A stretch of DNA of 64,000 bases from assembly GCA_016801845.1 (NCBI GenBank), contig CM028910.1:14104629-14168628 (forward strand), read 5' to 3'. The notes beneath the pieces are model-generated. The model saw only the letters and a list, made by a program, of their open reading frames with translations, was not told the origin of the DNA and searched no databases. Of this stretch, positions 50,058-63,838 are shown one piece after another. A program made the translations under genes and the position numbers. The stretch's first letter is position 1. Every line of letters starts with the position of its first letter. The stretch comes from Polydactylus sextarius. Taxonomy: Eukaryota > Chordata > Actinopteri > Polynemidae.

Positions 50058-50106
<49 letters not shown>
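50058..50106. repeat. (CA)n microsatellite
   Basis: About 48 bp of CA, preceded by an impure CA stretch from 50034. Confidence 0.94.
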
Positions 50107-50107
<1 letters not shown>

Positions 50108-51155
50108 CTTGGCTCTTTCCCACTCTGAGAATTGGTCTCCACACAGCAAGCTAGATCACACTCTCACTGTCAACACATAAAAGAAGACTAACGGTTGGAA
50201 AACACTGGCTGGGGACATGGATGGAAAATAACACAAAAAAAGAAGAGGAAATCATCTCTGGATGAAACTTATAAAAGGAATAAAGCCTTTCTAGATGTTG
50301 CAGTTTTAAAGGGTGTAAAATATTAACATACTCATGTACTTGCAGATCCACACATAAAGTGTTTTGAATGTCTTACTAAGCAAATATTGATTCAGTACAA
50401 ATTATTCAGGTACTACACCGACTGTAAGAATAATTTTGAAGTAAATGTACTGTAGTTAAAATATTTCCAATCCATTCTACTGTACACTGTGACTCCATTA
50501 AATTTCAGGAGTTGTACTTCATACTCCATTACACATATTATATTATCATGAACAAAACCTATGATGAGCTTACAAACACAATGGATTGACTTAGGTTCAT
50601 TTATGTAATTGTTATAGTTACACTCATTGATCACAGACTGTATAAATCTTTTTCTCTAGTCATTTTTCTGCATGAGGTGTATATATTTCATGCTGCTGAT
50701 GCTTGTGCAATTTAACTTGACACGGAACATGTTGAATTCAAAGACATTTATTTGTAGTGATTTACTTAAGTGAAGGATGTGAACGCTTCTTCCACCACTG
50801 AATATGTAATTTGTTAGCTACCAGTTGTTAACTTAAATGATTCATTAAGGTGTCTTCATGGCTGCTTTTTTATGTTGCCATTGTTAATCTAGCATCATAA
50901 ATTTAGAATTGAACAGAATTAATTATTAACAATGAAAATATTGTGTGGGTAGTGTGGAAAAAATAGCTGCTGAACAAATACATACTCATTCAAAAACATG
51001 TTAATGAGGTAACTTTTATAGACATATTTATTGAAAAGATGTGATTCTATAAAGGACTGTTACAAATCAAAACAGACCTGAGAATGATTAAGCAAGTAAA
51101 TCTTTTTTCTTTCTAGGTGCTGCAGTAAGACGTTATTTCATGAGCCCATCTCTTT

Positions 51156-51157
<2 letters not shown>

Positions 51158-51193
<36 letters not shown>
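51158..51193. repeat. (CA)n microsatellite
   Basis: A perfect CA run of about 36 bp. Confidence 0.94.
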
Positions 51194-51195
<2 letters not shown>

Positions 51196-52211
51196 TGACA
51201 AAGACCTCTTTCTGTGTCTGTGAGAATAGACTGAATAGATAAGATATATTGAGATTAATATCAACGTTACTGATTGAAAATTAAACTCTCAAACATAAAA
51301 AATATGCTGATATAGTGTTAATGTGTTGGCTGGAAAAGGTAATTAGGTATAATAAATGATTCCTTTTGTAGTACCAACACACACAAACTATCATGTGCAC
51401 ACATATACATAGAGCGTGTGTTGACCTGTTGACCTCCAGAACTGTGAACATGGAGTTGGTGTCAGTCTGCATGGCCCAGGGTCATCTGACAGCTCTAAAC
51501 AAGACTCTCATTAACACCAGGCCATTAAGGGCACCTGCTGGCAGCATGTGTCTATGTGTGTGTGAGCGTGCCTGCGCGCGCAAGTGTGTGTCTAAGCTAT
51601 GAACTTGGGGTCCAGGTTGACATTGACGAGGGCAGACAAGTGTCAGTTTGGTTCCAAGCCATGAATCATACTGCACTCAGAAATACAGTGATGTTGTGAT
51701 GTTAAAGGTTAATGGAAAAGGGTTTTTTTTTTTTCTTCAAAATAAACTTACTGTGTGGATATTTTACATTATTGTACAAAAAGGGTGAGTATTTCAATCT
51801 ACTGTATATGCTTCATGTCAAATGGATGATGAAATCTGAATTTCTTTGCAGATACAAATAAAGCTCAGAGAATATAAAACTTCTTGCTGAGTTTTTTATG
51901 GCTCTGGTGGTTGACAAGACAAGCAGAAAATAAGGTGAAATCCTGGGCTGAATTTAAATGACCACTTGAACAAATGGTGTGAGTGTAGGCTGTGTTTACA
52001 GCACCTCAACAACAACAAAGATGCTCCCTAAGTCACAGTGGCAGTGAGGTTTGCTTAGTTAAGAAACAAGAGGCCACTTAAGCATTCCTCAGTTGTTCTC
52101 TTCATTGGTCACTTTGTTTAAGGACTTTAATGTCTCACTTCAAAACCTAATTTCTATATTATCTAGGATCCATAATTTTACTTGATGTGGTTGTGTGAAC
52201 AAAATTGATCT

Positions 52212-52260
52212 ATTTATCTATCTATCTATCTATCTATCTATCTGTCTGTCTGTCTGTCTA
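52212..52260. repeat. (ATCT)n(GTCT)n array
   Basis: The complement of GATA followed by the complement of GACA: the same unit pair as the 32.8 kb array, but short. Confidence 0.94.
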
Positions 52261-55200
52261 TATTAGCAAATAATGACATTTCCACTAATTTAAATGAAAA
52301 TAGTGGGACTGATTTGAATCGGGGGACACTGTTTGTTATGTTCAGTGTGGTGGAGGAGGTATGATGGGTCAGCACACAACCATTATTGACACCACTTTCT
52401 TAAACAAGAATAATCTGCTGGATTTGGGAGAGATTGAAAAGTGACAGTTAATCCATGTTTCATGCTGTTTACTCGCAGTTATGGGCTTCATCCGATGGGA
52501 ATACTAATGCTCACGTTGAGACAAATATGTGTATGAGCATGCACATGTGTCTGCGTGTGTGCATTCGAGGCTGCATGTGCCACCATTGTCAGGGTTCACT
52601 AGAAATGCTATAATTTATTACTCCAAATTAATTATACTCCAACATGGAGAAATGTTATCCTTGTCATTCAATCGTTCCTGCACCTTCTGTCAGACGACAG
52701 GAGGAAAGACCCAGATAAACTCCCTGAGCCTGCAACACCACAGCTTATTTTGAAGTCTCCCTCTCTTCTCAGGCTGATAGGCCATGTCTGTTTAGCTGGC
52801 TTCACATTACCATTTAAATAAAGAGGTTAGCTAAATGACCACTGGTAGAACATAAAACAAAAAAATTAAATTGTTTTTCTTTCTCACGGCACTTTATTCC
52901 TTTCTCTTTCGAGCTAAAGCTCCTCATCATTTTTAATTTGTTTAGTCTGAGGGGGATGGTTTGATAAAAATGAGCAGAAGAATCCAAATCCAAGATGAAC
53001 TATTCATCTTTTGCAAGGTAAATCTAATCTTTTTAATGGATAACTGACGGACTCACAAAGCTCAGCAGACTTGACAACTCAGCTCTTGAGGAGAATTGAT
53101 TATGATAAACTAAACAAACAAGAGAATGGCATGGTCGACCACTGGGACCACATGATGAAAAAGGATAATGTCAATCTAAAGTTGTAGTGAAACAACAACA
53201 GACCAACACAAAAACCTGTGGGGCCTCTGCTGTATGTACAAATGATCTTGTTTCCCTTGTAACTGTTTATGGCACATGTACTAGTCTACTGATAGTAGCT
53301 GAAAGAAACAATCTTTAAAACAGTTACTTTTCATTTTCAAGAAAATGTTAATACATAAACACCAGCATACACAAATCAGGCTCTTTCATACATGGTTGTC
53401 TACAAACACAGCTTGAATATCATTTTGAATGTAGTTGGATCTGTAGTTGCGTGAGTGAAAACACACTTCTGACATCCCACAGTCATCATCAAGGATGTGA
53501 ACAGATTGTACCGGACACAGATTGATTGCCCTTGAAATCCAGCAGCATTGCTTAGCTTGTAACGAGCTTTATTTACTACATTAAATTATCATTAAAATGC
53601 TATTAGTGCGATTAGATGATTTCCATTTTAAACAACACATCTATGGCGAGACAGACACAGTGAGAGAGACGGAGAGACGCAGAGAGGAGAAAGGGACTGA
53701 TGCATGGAGGACAGTGGAGAGAGGAGAAAAGTAAAAGTTATAAGAGAAGGAGGAGAAAAGCAAATAGGATGGATATAAGAAGGGAGGTGAGGTGAGTCAG
53801 AAAGGAGAGAGGAGGCGAGAGAGAGCGGTGGGAGATGAATATTAAGCAGCTGTAGTGATTAGGGCGGTGGCGCAGAGTGGCACTGTGACAGTGACATTGG
53901 CTGCCATTGGCAGCCCCTGCCACGATGATTCACTGGAACCTGCTTCATTTGGGCCATAATTAGCTTAAATGTTCAGAGAATGAAAAATTCATCATCGCTT
54001 TGAATCTTGTTAATTGGGGGAGCCGTCTGCATTAATAGAGGCCAAAACTCTGTATGCACATGAGTGAGGAGGCGCGCGCACACACACACACACACACAGG
54101 TATGTATGTGAGTGTGTGTGAGCTCAGTTTTGCATCTACTTACCGGAGGGGGGCTGATGGATTCCAAACTTTACTAGTTTTTATCACTGAAGCAGCCAAA
54201 TAAGCTTCTTAAAATAAGATAAGGACCTCTGAATAACGCTGACAGCAGAGAGAAATTTAACAGCTACAGTCAGCATATCTTATCATACATACTGTTTAGC
54301 GACATTGTCCGGACATGCAGCTAGATGAGTCTATAGGTGGATAAAAACTAAGGTATATAAGGAGCAGGGGAAGCAGAGTCACTGAGTTTTACTGGTAGTT
54401 CATCATAGTGTATGAAGAGCAAAAACAGAATAATTCATCGTCTGTTAACCCTCCAGTCACTTTTCAGAAAAAAAAGAAAAAAAAAAACAGGAGATGGGCT
54501 TTTAGGAAGAAATCCTGTACGATTCAACATAATCACTGGCAACAGACATAATGTAACACACTTCTTGCATATTTTACAGACAGATGTGAGCTGCGCGCTG
54601 TAAATAAATGCTCTGTAGATTATGTGGAACTGCTTAAAATAGAAAATAATAATAAAAAAAAATAATCTAAAAGGATTTATACGGTAAAGTGCTCCACACG
54701 CAATCACACTGACGGCACGAATGAGATTCAATTAGGAGAGTATAAGCTTGACTCTTTTGTTATTTTCTAATTATTTACAGTAATGAGAAAGCTTAACATG
54801 CCTTTAGAGGAAAAACATTGCAGGATGAGCAAACAGAGGGGGGTCAAAAGAAAATTAAGAATGAATTATTTCAGTTAGTGATGGACAAACTAGACAAAAA
54901 AAATTGCCCAGGAGCAAAGGCAGACTCATCAACAAACCCATCAGTTTTGTTTAACCCATTTCTGTCTTTGCATTTGCTGCTGCATATCTTGATGTATTTT
55001 ATATTACACTCATGTGCACTAATAAACCAAACCAACAGAGTGTGTTTGTTGGCAGGGGAGGTTAACAGCAGCGGCGATGGTAGCTGGTCACTGCTGTGAG
55101 CAGTAAGACATTAAAACTAATGTCCATTTATTTTGTTGCAGTGAAGCTGGAGCCAGATCTCCGTGACGGTGTACAACAGTAAGCCAACTGAGAGAGACTG

Positions 55201-57648
55201 AAAAGCCTGCAATCAAGAGCTGACTGCCGGGTTTAGACTTTCAGCTCATGACCAGCGTGACATTTAGTTTAGGTCAGCCTGGGTGGCTGTGTTATATGGA
55301 GTGTGTTTCATATCCAGTAATAAAACATGCCACTGTGTCCTTCCTTTAAATACTGTGTGAGTGTGTGCCCCTGGAAACATCAAACACTGTTACACTGAGG
55401 TAACATATGCACCAAGCGCACCCTCTCTGAACTGAACCCCCCCCCAAACTCACACACACGCACCACCCAGGAGGCAACAAAAGCTGTTATATTTCCTCAT
55501 TCAAAACAGTAACAAAGTCATAAAGAGAATAAATTACTGCCACCTATTATGCAGCGCTGCTGCGCACACAGCGTCTGCATGAAAAGCAAAAGGTGGACAC
55601 GATGAATCACACAATTTTCCAAGAAGCTCAATAAAAGCACTGAAACGACCATTTTCATTAGGTTGGGTGTGTGACATAAATACAATATGTCTCCCCGTAT
55701 ACTGCAGCGCGTGAGGAGGACACAGTGTTTATGCGACAGACAGCGAGGCTGCAAAAGCCCAGTCCAGTCTGGACCAGCTCAGCCCAGCTCAGCTCGACCC
55801 AGCCAGCACTAATCCATCATCACCACTACTGAATCATCTCGCTGCCAATAAAGCCAGGCAGCAATACATTACAGGCATGTGGCAGGCTTTAGCGATAATG
55901 ATATTGAGAAGTCCCCTTGGGCTGTAGGAAAAGTCAGGGCGCGTGACACACTTGCTTACAGAAGCAATAATATATGGAAATGTATCAGTGTGCCAGATAG
56001 GAGAGAAGACTGGTGAGATGAGGAAGTGATTAGAGCTCAGTCTTTTCAGAAGGAAACGAGGAGGAAATGGTTTTCATAGTGACTAGTTCCCATCAGTTTC
56101 TAGTGTGGACTCAACCAAATCCAGCATTCAACAAAAAAAGGGCTCATTTTAGATACAAGCCTCTACAAACAAGCCATCTTACAAGCAATTTGATATGTCA
56201 ACACACCATTTCTATCTTATCTGGCTCTCACACATCTTGAGTTGATACTGCGGTATGGTTTGGACATGGCACATATGAGATACCAAGCTGCCAATCATCA
56301 GCATCCTGTGTGGCACAGAGGCAGATCCAGCAGCACAAGAACTGAATGCATAAATATAGTATAGTGAACTGCTGGTCTCTGCCATCCTGTTATCTTATGA
56401 CTGACACTGAGGAATATTCTTCGGCCAGTCCCTCATCTCCACCGCAGATGCACTCACATACATGCACTAAAAAACACACTAAACTACAGCCAAAGAAGGA
56501 GGTTGATGTTTGTGGTAAGAGAAGTTAACTACATTGACTTTTACAATGGAAAGCTGGTGTCAGATGTGACGAGAAAAGGTGCCAAGAGTTTCCACAGCAA
56601 CACACGTACTTATCTCTACATAGTAGACTGAGCTGGCTGAGTCGTGGGTCTTTATAGTGTCAGACTCCTGGGTGAGAAGTTTTAAAAGTAAATCTCTACC
56701 ATTGTATGACAAACTTAAACTCCAATTTAATTTCTACATTGAAATGAAGTGTACCGTCTGCGGTGTGCTGAGAAATGTGCATTAGCCTGGAGGTCATTAA
56801 GGTTTAATGAAACACATTCAGCATACATGGCAATCAATTTCGAAATAAAAACTCTTTTGACATAAGTTAAGTGGTCTTCCAATGCGAAAATATTTTTTTT
56901 AAAGGTTGAAGCAGGCTTGTGCTGCAAGATATTGGTTAGATTTAACCCAGGTTTAGTGGTTTGAAAATATACAGACTGGCGTGGAAATCCAACCTGTGAA
57001 AATCAAATTAATCTAAGATCCATCCATAAGAAATGTCCCCTCATGGGGAACAATAGGGTACAGCAACATGGTTTGTTCTCAAATTCATTTAATAAACAAA
57101 GTGTAATTTAATAAATTGTTTGGCATTTTGCTTAACATCTTTATTTCTCATATCTGTCTGTTACATACATTGTTACAGTCAGGTTCTGGTTAGCTTAGCA
57201 TAATGCTAAAGCTAAGAGAAGCCGCTGTAATAGAATAGCAGAGGATCTCGAGGATATCATCCAGCGATCCAGCCAAAAAATAGTCAGACACAGACTGTTC
57301 TGTGTTTGTTAAAAGAAAAAATGCAACATGTTAACTTGCAAAATTTGGACCAAACGTGGCTGGTTAGCATGTTGTATATCGAAATGATGATCACATCTTA
57401 CTCCTTCCAACACAAGACAGTGCTGATGGAGGCAGATGCACCATCAGCACTATGGAAACATCAATTTTTTACAATAAAAAGTGATTAAAAATACGGGTCC
57501 AGCGTGATTTTAGTGTGAGCTTTCAGTCGTTGATCGTTTTGATTGAGTCGTGTGATTGAGTTGATACTTTGATATAAATGACTTGGGGCATGAAAATGAC
57601 CAAAAAAAAGACAACAAGAGGTTTGTGCTGATAGAATAAAAGTCTGGA

Positions 57649-57654
57649 TTTATT
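57649..57654 (-). terminator. bend5 polyadenylation signal AATAAA
   Basis: Minus-strand AATAAA. About 30-55 nt downstream is CTTGTTGTCTTTTTTTTGG, a GU/U-rich downstream element. Confidence 0.55.
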
Positions 57655-58576
57655 TTTGTTTATCTATACATTAGACAGGTGTTCCTGAATGCAGCAAGAG
57701 AAAACACAGAACAGGATGCTAAGCGTCAAAGAGTTGCTCGCATAGCAGAGGTGTGGCCGGTTTAGCAAAGACATGTACACTCTCTATCGTATATACTTAA
57801 AACATTTCCTGTAGATGTAGGGTTGTGCCTCTGGGAGGCTGAAGTAGGTGAGGGAGTGTTTACTGCAATTGTCTGGAAATTCTTTTCACATTATCATACC
57901 AGCTGGAAATACTCTATACAGTAATAACCCTGTCTTTCCCTAATGATCATTGCAATGCAGTTACAACTATTACAGACAGGTATATACCAAAGCAGCCCTG
58001 TATAGCTCAGTTTAGTTCAACTCCATGAGTGTGAAAATGTGGTAGTTCTGTACGGATTTGTCATGTCGCCATTGTCCCCTTTGAGTCAATCTCAGGGCTG
58101 TGCAGACACATTCAAATGTTTAACACTCTCCAGTCATCTCTCTCTCTCCCTGGCTGGCCCTCCACCCAACAGTGATGTGGTACCAGATGATTACAATTCA
58201 ACACCTGCATAGGAATCCAATTACACACAAAACTCCTGGTCTTATTCCCTGGACCAGAGCAAAGCTTACTATTGAACCATTATGGAACAGTCCAAACGAA
58301 TGGCTTAAGTGCTTCCATAAAACCAACTCCTTGTGTATTTGAACACACGCTGCTCACAGTAAGAGAGGAATTCCCCAGCAACATTTCAGGTTCACAGACA
58401 TGATCAGAGTAAAAAACAAACAAACAAAACAAGAAAACAAACACATACATACTGACAGGTAGAGCAAACCAACCCCCCCTCCAAAAAAAAAAAAATACTC
58501 AACATACTCCAAACACTTTGGCGCAGAAAAGATTCCATTGGTATCACTGCACAGGGTAAAAGAAAATATAAAGCAC

Positions 58577-58599
58577 TTTTTTTTTTTTTTTTTTTTTTT
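58577..58599. repeat. poly(T) tract (poly(A) in bend5 transcript)
   Basis: About 23 T on plus. In the bend5 transcript it is an internal A-run that could prime oligo-dT and mimic a 3' end. Confidence 0.9.
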
Positions 58600-60797
58600 G
58601 TATAATTAACCCGAGTCCAGACAGTAAATGAAGCTGTATCTATGACTCTAGTTCACAGTTAAGTCAATCATGAACATATTTCCAGAAGAGAAAGTTCATC
58701 TTTTAAACACAGAAATGTACATTTGAATAATTTGAACAAAAGTGAAGAGAGAGACACAACTGGGGGATCACAGGTCAAAAATGTAACTTAGAAACAAAAT
58801 AAAGGATTAGAAAGCTGACATGCTAAAACTCCCCTGCAGTCTTTGTGAATGTATCCTGAAGATTTTCATTGATCCCTAGTTTGTATATTTCAAAAAAAAA
58901 AAAAAAATTACCTTTAATGAGTTTGTTTCTTCTGCCATAATGTAGAATTACCAATGGAATCCCTCTTCTATAAAACAAACTGGAGACAGAAGTTGTTTTT
59001 GTTGTTTAAGTTGAGGACCTCTTCATCTTGTACAAACACTGCCCAGTCTGACTGAGATTTGCTTTATTTATGACAACCTGGCATGCAACCAGTGAACAGT
59101 GGTATCATTTAGAATTAACGGTCATCTGAGTTTGAGCTAATAATCATGAACTATCTATAGTGTAACCTGATCTAACTATTAAAAATGCATATTTCTGAAA
59201 AACACTGCGACAACGTAATATTGGTAGACAACAGGTCCTAGAAGCAGATGCATCCATTGAAAATCAGCAAGTTCTGAGGTACTTCTGAAACTCACAGCTG
59301 AGGATATAATCACTATCTACAATATTTGGATGGATAGCATATAGTTGATACAGTAATAGCAGGGTTATCGGTTTTGCGAAATATTTTGGCTTAAAATTTG
59401 ATTAGCTGAGGGGATAGTGGCGATTGACACACCTGAATAAAACATAGCTGTATGAGGATAAAAACATAGAAAACAGCACCATTTGAGGTCCAATAGATCA
59501 GTTTTTGAACTGTTTTGCTGGTAGCACCATCAACCAGTAAAAATCTCAGAATGCAATACAGAGACAGAACACAACCACTGACCAACTGCACGACATAGCA
59601 AAGAGCGAAGATATATATATTCAGAGACGACCCCTCACGCAGACACCCCTTTACAGCAGCATCTTTAAGCAGGTAATAAAACTGATTTCTCCTAAGAATG
59701 ATATTTGTGTACTGAGGTGTTTTACAAGTTTTATATGCTATACATGTTGAGAGTAACCAGGTATACCTTTTTCTATAGTTTTTTTTTTTTTTTTTTAATA
59801 TACACACATAGTTTACAGTCACTGACAAACAAACACCAGAGTAACAATGAGGTAGGACGGTGAAGTTAGATGAAGTAGAACCGGTTTGTGGATTGTATAC
59901 AAAGTTACTGATACCTTAAGAAAAATATAGGCCTAACAATGTGTTCCTCCCATTACATTTGAAGTAAGTCTGACATTGTATCTGAGGCTCAAACAGTTAT
60001 GTATCTTGTGTACACTTATTTGCAAAAACTGTGAGATGAAGCCATTTATCTTTGTTCCACACAGTGAAGACTGATCTTTTTTTCCCCCAATCTAACTGTC
60101 AAAAAACAACATAAAGCTCCCTCACTTATGAAGCTTTGACAGGTTTTCACAACATTTGCCAAAACACCAAGCAAGGAGGACAGGATTTGCGATTATCTTG
60201 ATACGTGTGCATTTCTAAATCCAGTCTTTATAAATGTCAAGACAGTAACGACCAAGAGGTGGCATAGGAAGAGGATCACAGAGCCAGAGAAGTTACATTT
60301 CCTCCCTATCGCTACTTGAGTGTGACAGTGAGAGCACTAGAAGGTCGGGTGTCGTCTGTAGCCAGACTAGGCTTCAGTATCCATTAATGTTCCTAATATG
60401 CTGCTAAATCCCAAACTGCTCCTCTGCAACAAGTGACTTGGTACATTTGATAGAGATTGGCCTTGCCAACACAGGTTAAGCCAAATCTGGGTTAAAAACA
60501 GTACTTCCACACAGCTTTCATCCGCGAAAGATGGTTCTAGTTAAAGGATTAGGCTTAATCACGCTCCAGGAAACCAGCCTTTGAAACCACACCCGCTTTT
60601 GGCATCAAACAACAAAGAAACAAACACAAACACATTTTACACGACAAAGTGTCAGAATTTCAGCAAGCAAGGTTGCTTTTGCACAGCAGAAATCTTTTCT
60701 TTCTTTTAAATGGCATGTATTTTAAATACACGCTAGCGAACGTAAACCTCACATGTTGCTTTGTACAGGGAAAACAAATCTAAAACTAAAAAGGGAC

Positions 60798-60802
<5 letters not shown>

Positions 60803-60828
<26 letters not shown>
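60803..60828. repeat. poly(A) tract (poly(U) in bend5 transcript)
   Basis: A run of about 26 A on plus within the predicted 3' UTR. Confidence 0.9.
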
Positions 60829-63800
60829 CAAGATAATATGTCACCATTTTGGTGGCTTAAGATTCACTAAACTCTGTTACCTTGGCAAGAGCCACTGTTT
60901 GTGCAAACCTTGCTCATTCCTCAGTCAACATCGCCCCCCTTCTTTACCTTGATCTCAACTTTCAACAACTTTGGCTTACAACTATCATTCATTTGTAAAA
61001 ACACACAATAAGCTCTATACAATATGTCATATTTATACATAACCAGCATCTTGACTCGTCAAGTTAAAGCACAAATTCCAGTCATCTTGCACATTTTATA
61101 GGTAAATATCTTCAGATTGGTGAATCCTGTTTTTCGGCAAGTTGATAGAGAAGTTGTTGACCTTTGTTTGTCAATTTGCCAAGTAAGCCACTTTTTTTTT
61201 TTGTTCATGAGGCCATGATGGAGATATAAAGAATCCTGTTTCAAAACAATTTGACTGGAAATCTGTTTTTTTAAGCACTCCAAATAACCCTCCAAAGATT
61301 CAAATATTCATTTTGGAAGTATTAAATCTGTCAAGTTTGTTTGATGTGGAGCATTGGCATGTCAGGGGTATATCTGACTGACAAAAACAAAACCATACCC
61401 ATAACTCATTCTTGCCATAAAAAAAAAAAAAAACATAAACCAAAATGTTCTAAGGTGCTTCATGATAATACGATGATTGTTAGGCCTTAATCTATATAGA
61501 CATTTTTTAAAAAGGACAAATACCACAAATACATTTTATGTAAAATTGAAGAAATTGCCCAGAAGTTTAAAGTGCATTCAATGTAAATGATTTATGTCGA
61601 TCTAACTACTGCTTGTCAATTTCTAGAGTACAATGTTTACTAATACAGATTTGTATCTTACTGTAGAAGATAATTAGAAGATAGATTCAAAGTGAGGCTT
61701 ATCAAATATCATAATCTGAATGTAGCTTTATGTATGGGCTCTGTCAAAATATCATGTTAAGGATAGTCTCGTCTCTCTTGTTCCACAGAGATCACTTTGG
61801 CTAAGAAAGGGAGCAATCTTTTTCATTTGTTTGTAGACTCCATTCATCTACATTTGGATACAATATCAAGCTTAAAGCCAACAATTCATGTGAAAAACAA
61901 AACAACCAAAAATACAGACGTGTAAAAAGAAACAACAAACTGTCAGATAACACAGAGTGACAACATTAATCTGTAATAAAACCAAACTTGACCAGAACCT
62001 TAAAAACTGTGACACGTTGAATGACGAGCAACTGAAATATCCATGTTTAGTGGAAACAATAAAAAGATGTTTTATGTACACTACAATACCTCCATAACAT
62101 AAGGTAGCTTAACGAAAGGCTGATCTGAACTTTTGAAATAACAAAAAAAAAAAAAAAAAACGAGACAGACAAAAAGAGAAGAGAGAAATGAACTGACTGA
62201 CAAAACGAGAATCTAAAGTGTGAAGAGGAGAGAGGCTTGATGGGCAGCAGATTCACAGTTAGCCACAGTAGGTCACAGTTGAGATTTCAATCTGCAGCAT
62301 TTAGGTTCCAGCCTGCAGACAGCCACACAAACCATTTTGGATCAAAACAATAAAACAACTGGAGAGAAAAAAAACATAAAAAAAACACATACAAGAAAGA
62401 GGACAGTTTTTAAAGTTCTGATGGCATAGCTCAGAGGAAGCTGTCACTGGAGCGACCTTACTTTGTTCCCCAGTGGCATGGCTTAAAAAAGAGGGGGTTA
62501 TTATAGGGTTCGGCAAGCCCAGACAACTTCAACAGCACAACACTTTTTCAGACAGCTTTACCCACAGCTAACACTTTCTACAAGAAGATGACCTGAACTG
62601 CGCAGAGCTGCACGCTCTGATTTTATTTCTCCATGTTGCCCCGTGCAGCGCACATTCTTTTAACAGGAAGCGGGGACAGAAAGCAGCTCAGCTCAGCTCA
62701 ACTTTTACCAGTGTGGATCACACTGAATGTAGTACCTAGCCAACTCTTACATTCTCACAGCAAAGTGCAGGTGAAGCTTCATCACTTCAGCTTACTATAC
62801 ATCTACAATCACAGCTTACTAGAAAACCCAGGGGAAAACCAGTCCCTGGTGATTGCCAAATCCATTTAAGGCCTTTCTAGGCATCATCGTGCCTGTACCA
62901 CTACAACTCATTAAACAGTCAAATCGTCTAATCGACCTGTTTGATTAAGAGTAACACAGGAATATGCCATCATAACCTGTCCTTGTGCTCTCTCAGTGAT
63001 GACAAATATTCATAGCTAAAAGGTCAACATATAAAGAAAAACAAATATAGCACTCTGTAGACTCCACATTAGAGTCATACTTCCTATTAAACCCTTGTGA
63101 GCCCTCTTTTTAATAAAGTGATTGACCTACAGTCAACGGGGGAGCACACACTCAGAGCTAATCTCTAGGAGCAACGGAAACTCTGTTGCAAAATGCAATA
63201 TGGCTGTTACCAATTAAGACTTGTGCATCTGAGACACAGTAGTCCCTTTGCATGCAGTAAGTACCAAGACTAAATGCCAAAAAGCCACCGTTATTGGGTA
63301 GTCACCAAAACATGTTTAAGACCTAATGCAAACTAGCATCATCACTGTTATGGCATCAGAAGACTTTGTCTAGGGAAAGAACCTCTTACTTTTTAAAAGT
63401 TTAATGATTTAAAATGTTCTGACACAGAACAATAAATTAATTTTAACAATCACATCTAATCTCTCCTTTGACACAAATGCACACAACCTTAGAAATCCAT
63501 GTCTCCGTACCAATTCCACTGTAAAGCTTATAAAAACACTCATACCAGCTCATATCAAACTAGTTCACATGTGTTAAACTGCTGCCTGGTGGGTAAAGCT
63601 GTCTGTCGGCCAATGAGGAAACTGGGCACTGAGGAAGTGATGGTTGTTCTGTAGGGAGCTGGGAAAGGGCTCTATTTTTAAAACATTTCACATAATAATC
63701 AATCCAATGTGTCAAAGGAATATAACTGCTCCTGAAACGGTGACAAACATCCCCCCGCAAACACCCATATCAAGTCCCCTAAATATCCTGCAGACCACAT

Positions 63801-63838
63801 AGGGGGGCAGAAGGCGCTGGTGTGACAACAGTTGATCA

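Larger units (their letters stand above)
33949..57629. other. large agbl4 intron, part below bend5 (at least 23.7 kb)
   Basis: No agbl4 exon for the N-terminal region (for example the family motif YCYPYTYTR) was found on either strand. Content: G-quadruplex candidates near 36.15 and 37.85 kb, the pogo-like relic, fold-back copy 2, several CA/TG arrays and blocks that look like conserved non-coding DNA (about 34.97-35.1, 39.75-40.15, 42.2-42.55, 47.5-47.76, 49.6-49.75, 53.55-54.05 and 55.75-55.95 kb). Confidence 0.6.
57630..63838 (-). other. bend5: bend5 3' UTR, about 6.2 kb
   Basis: From the stop codon to a good poly(A) signal there is no splice-bounded ORF and no large microsatellite. The segment is AT-rich with several poly(U)/poly(A) tracts in the transcript (58577-58599, 59780-59796, 60803-60828 and 62142-62160 on the genomic plus strand). 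The UTR end is inferred from the signal; intermediate sites may be used as well. Confidence 0.55.
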
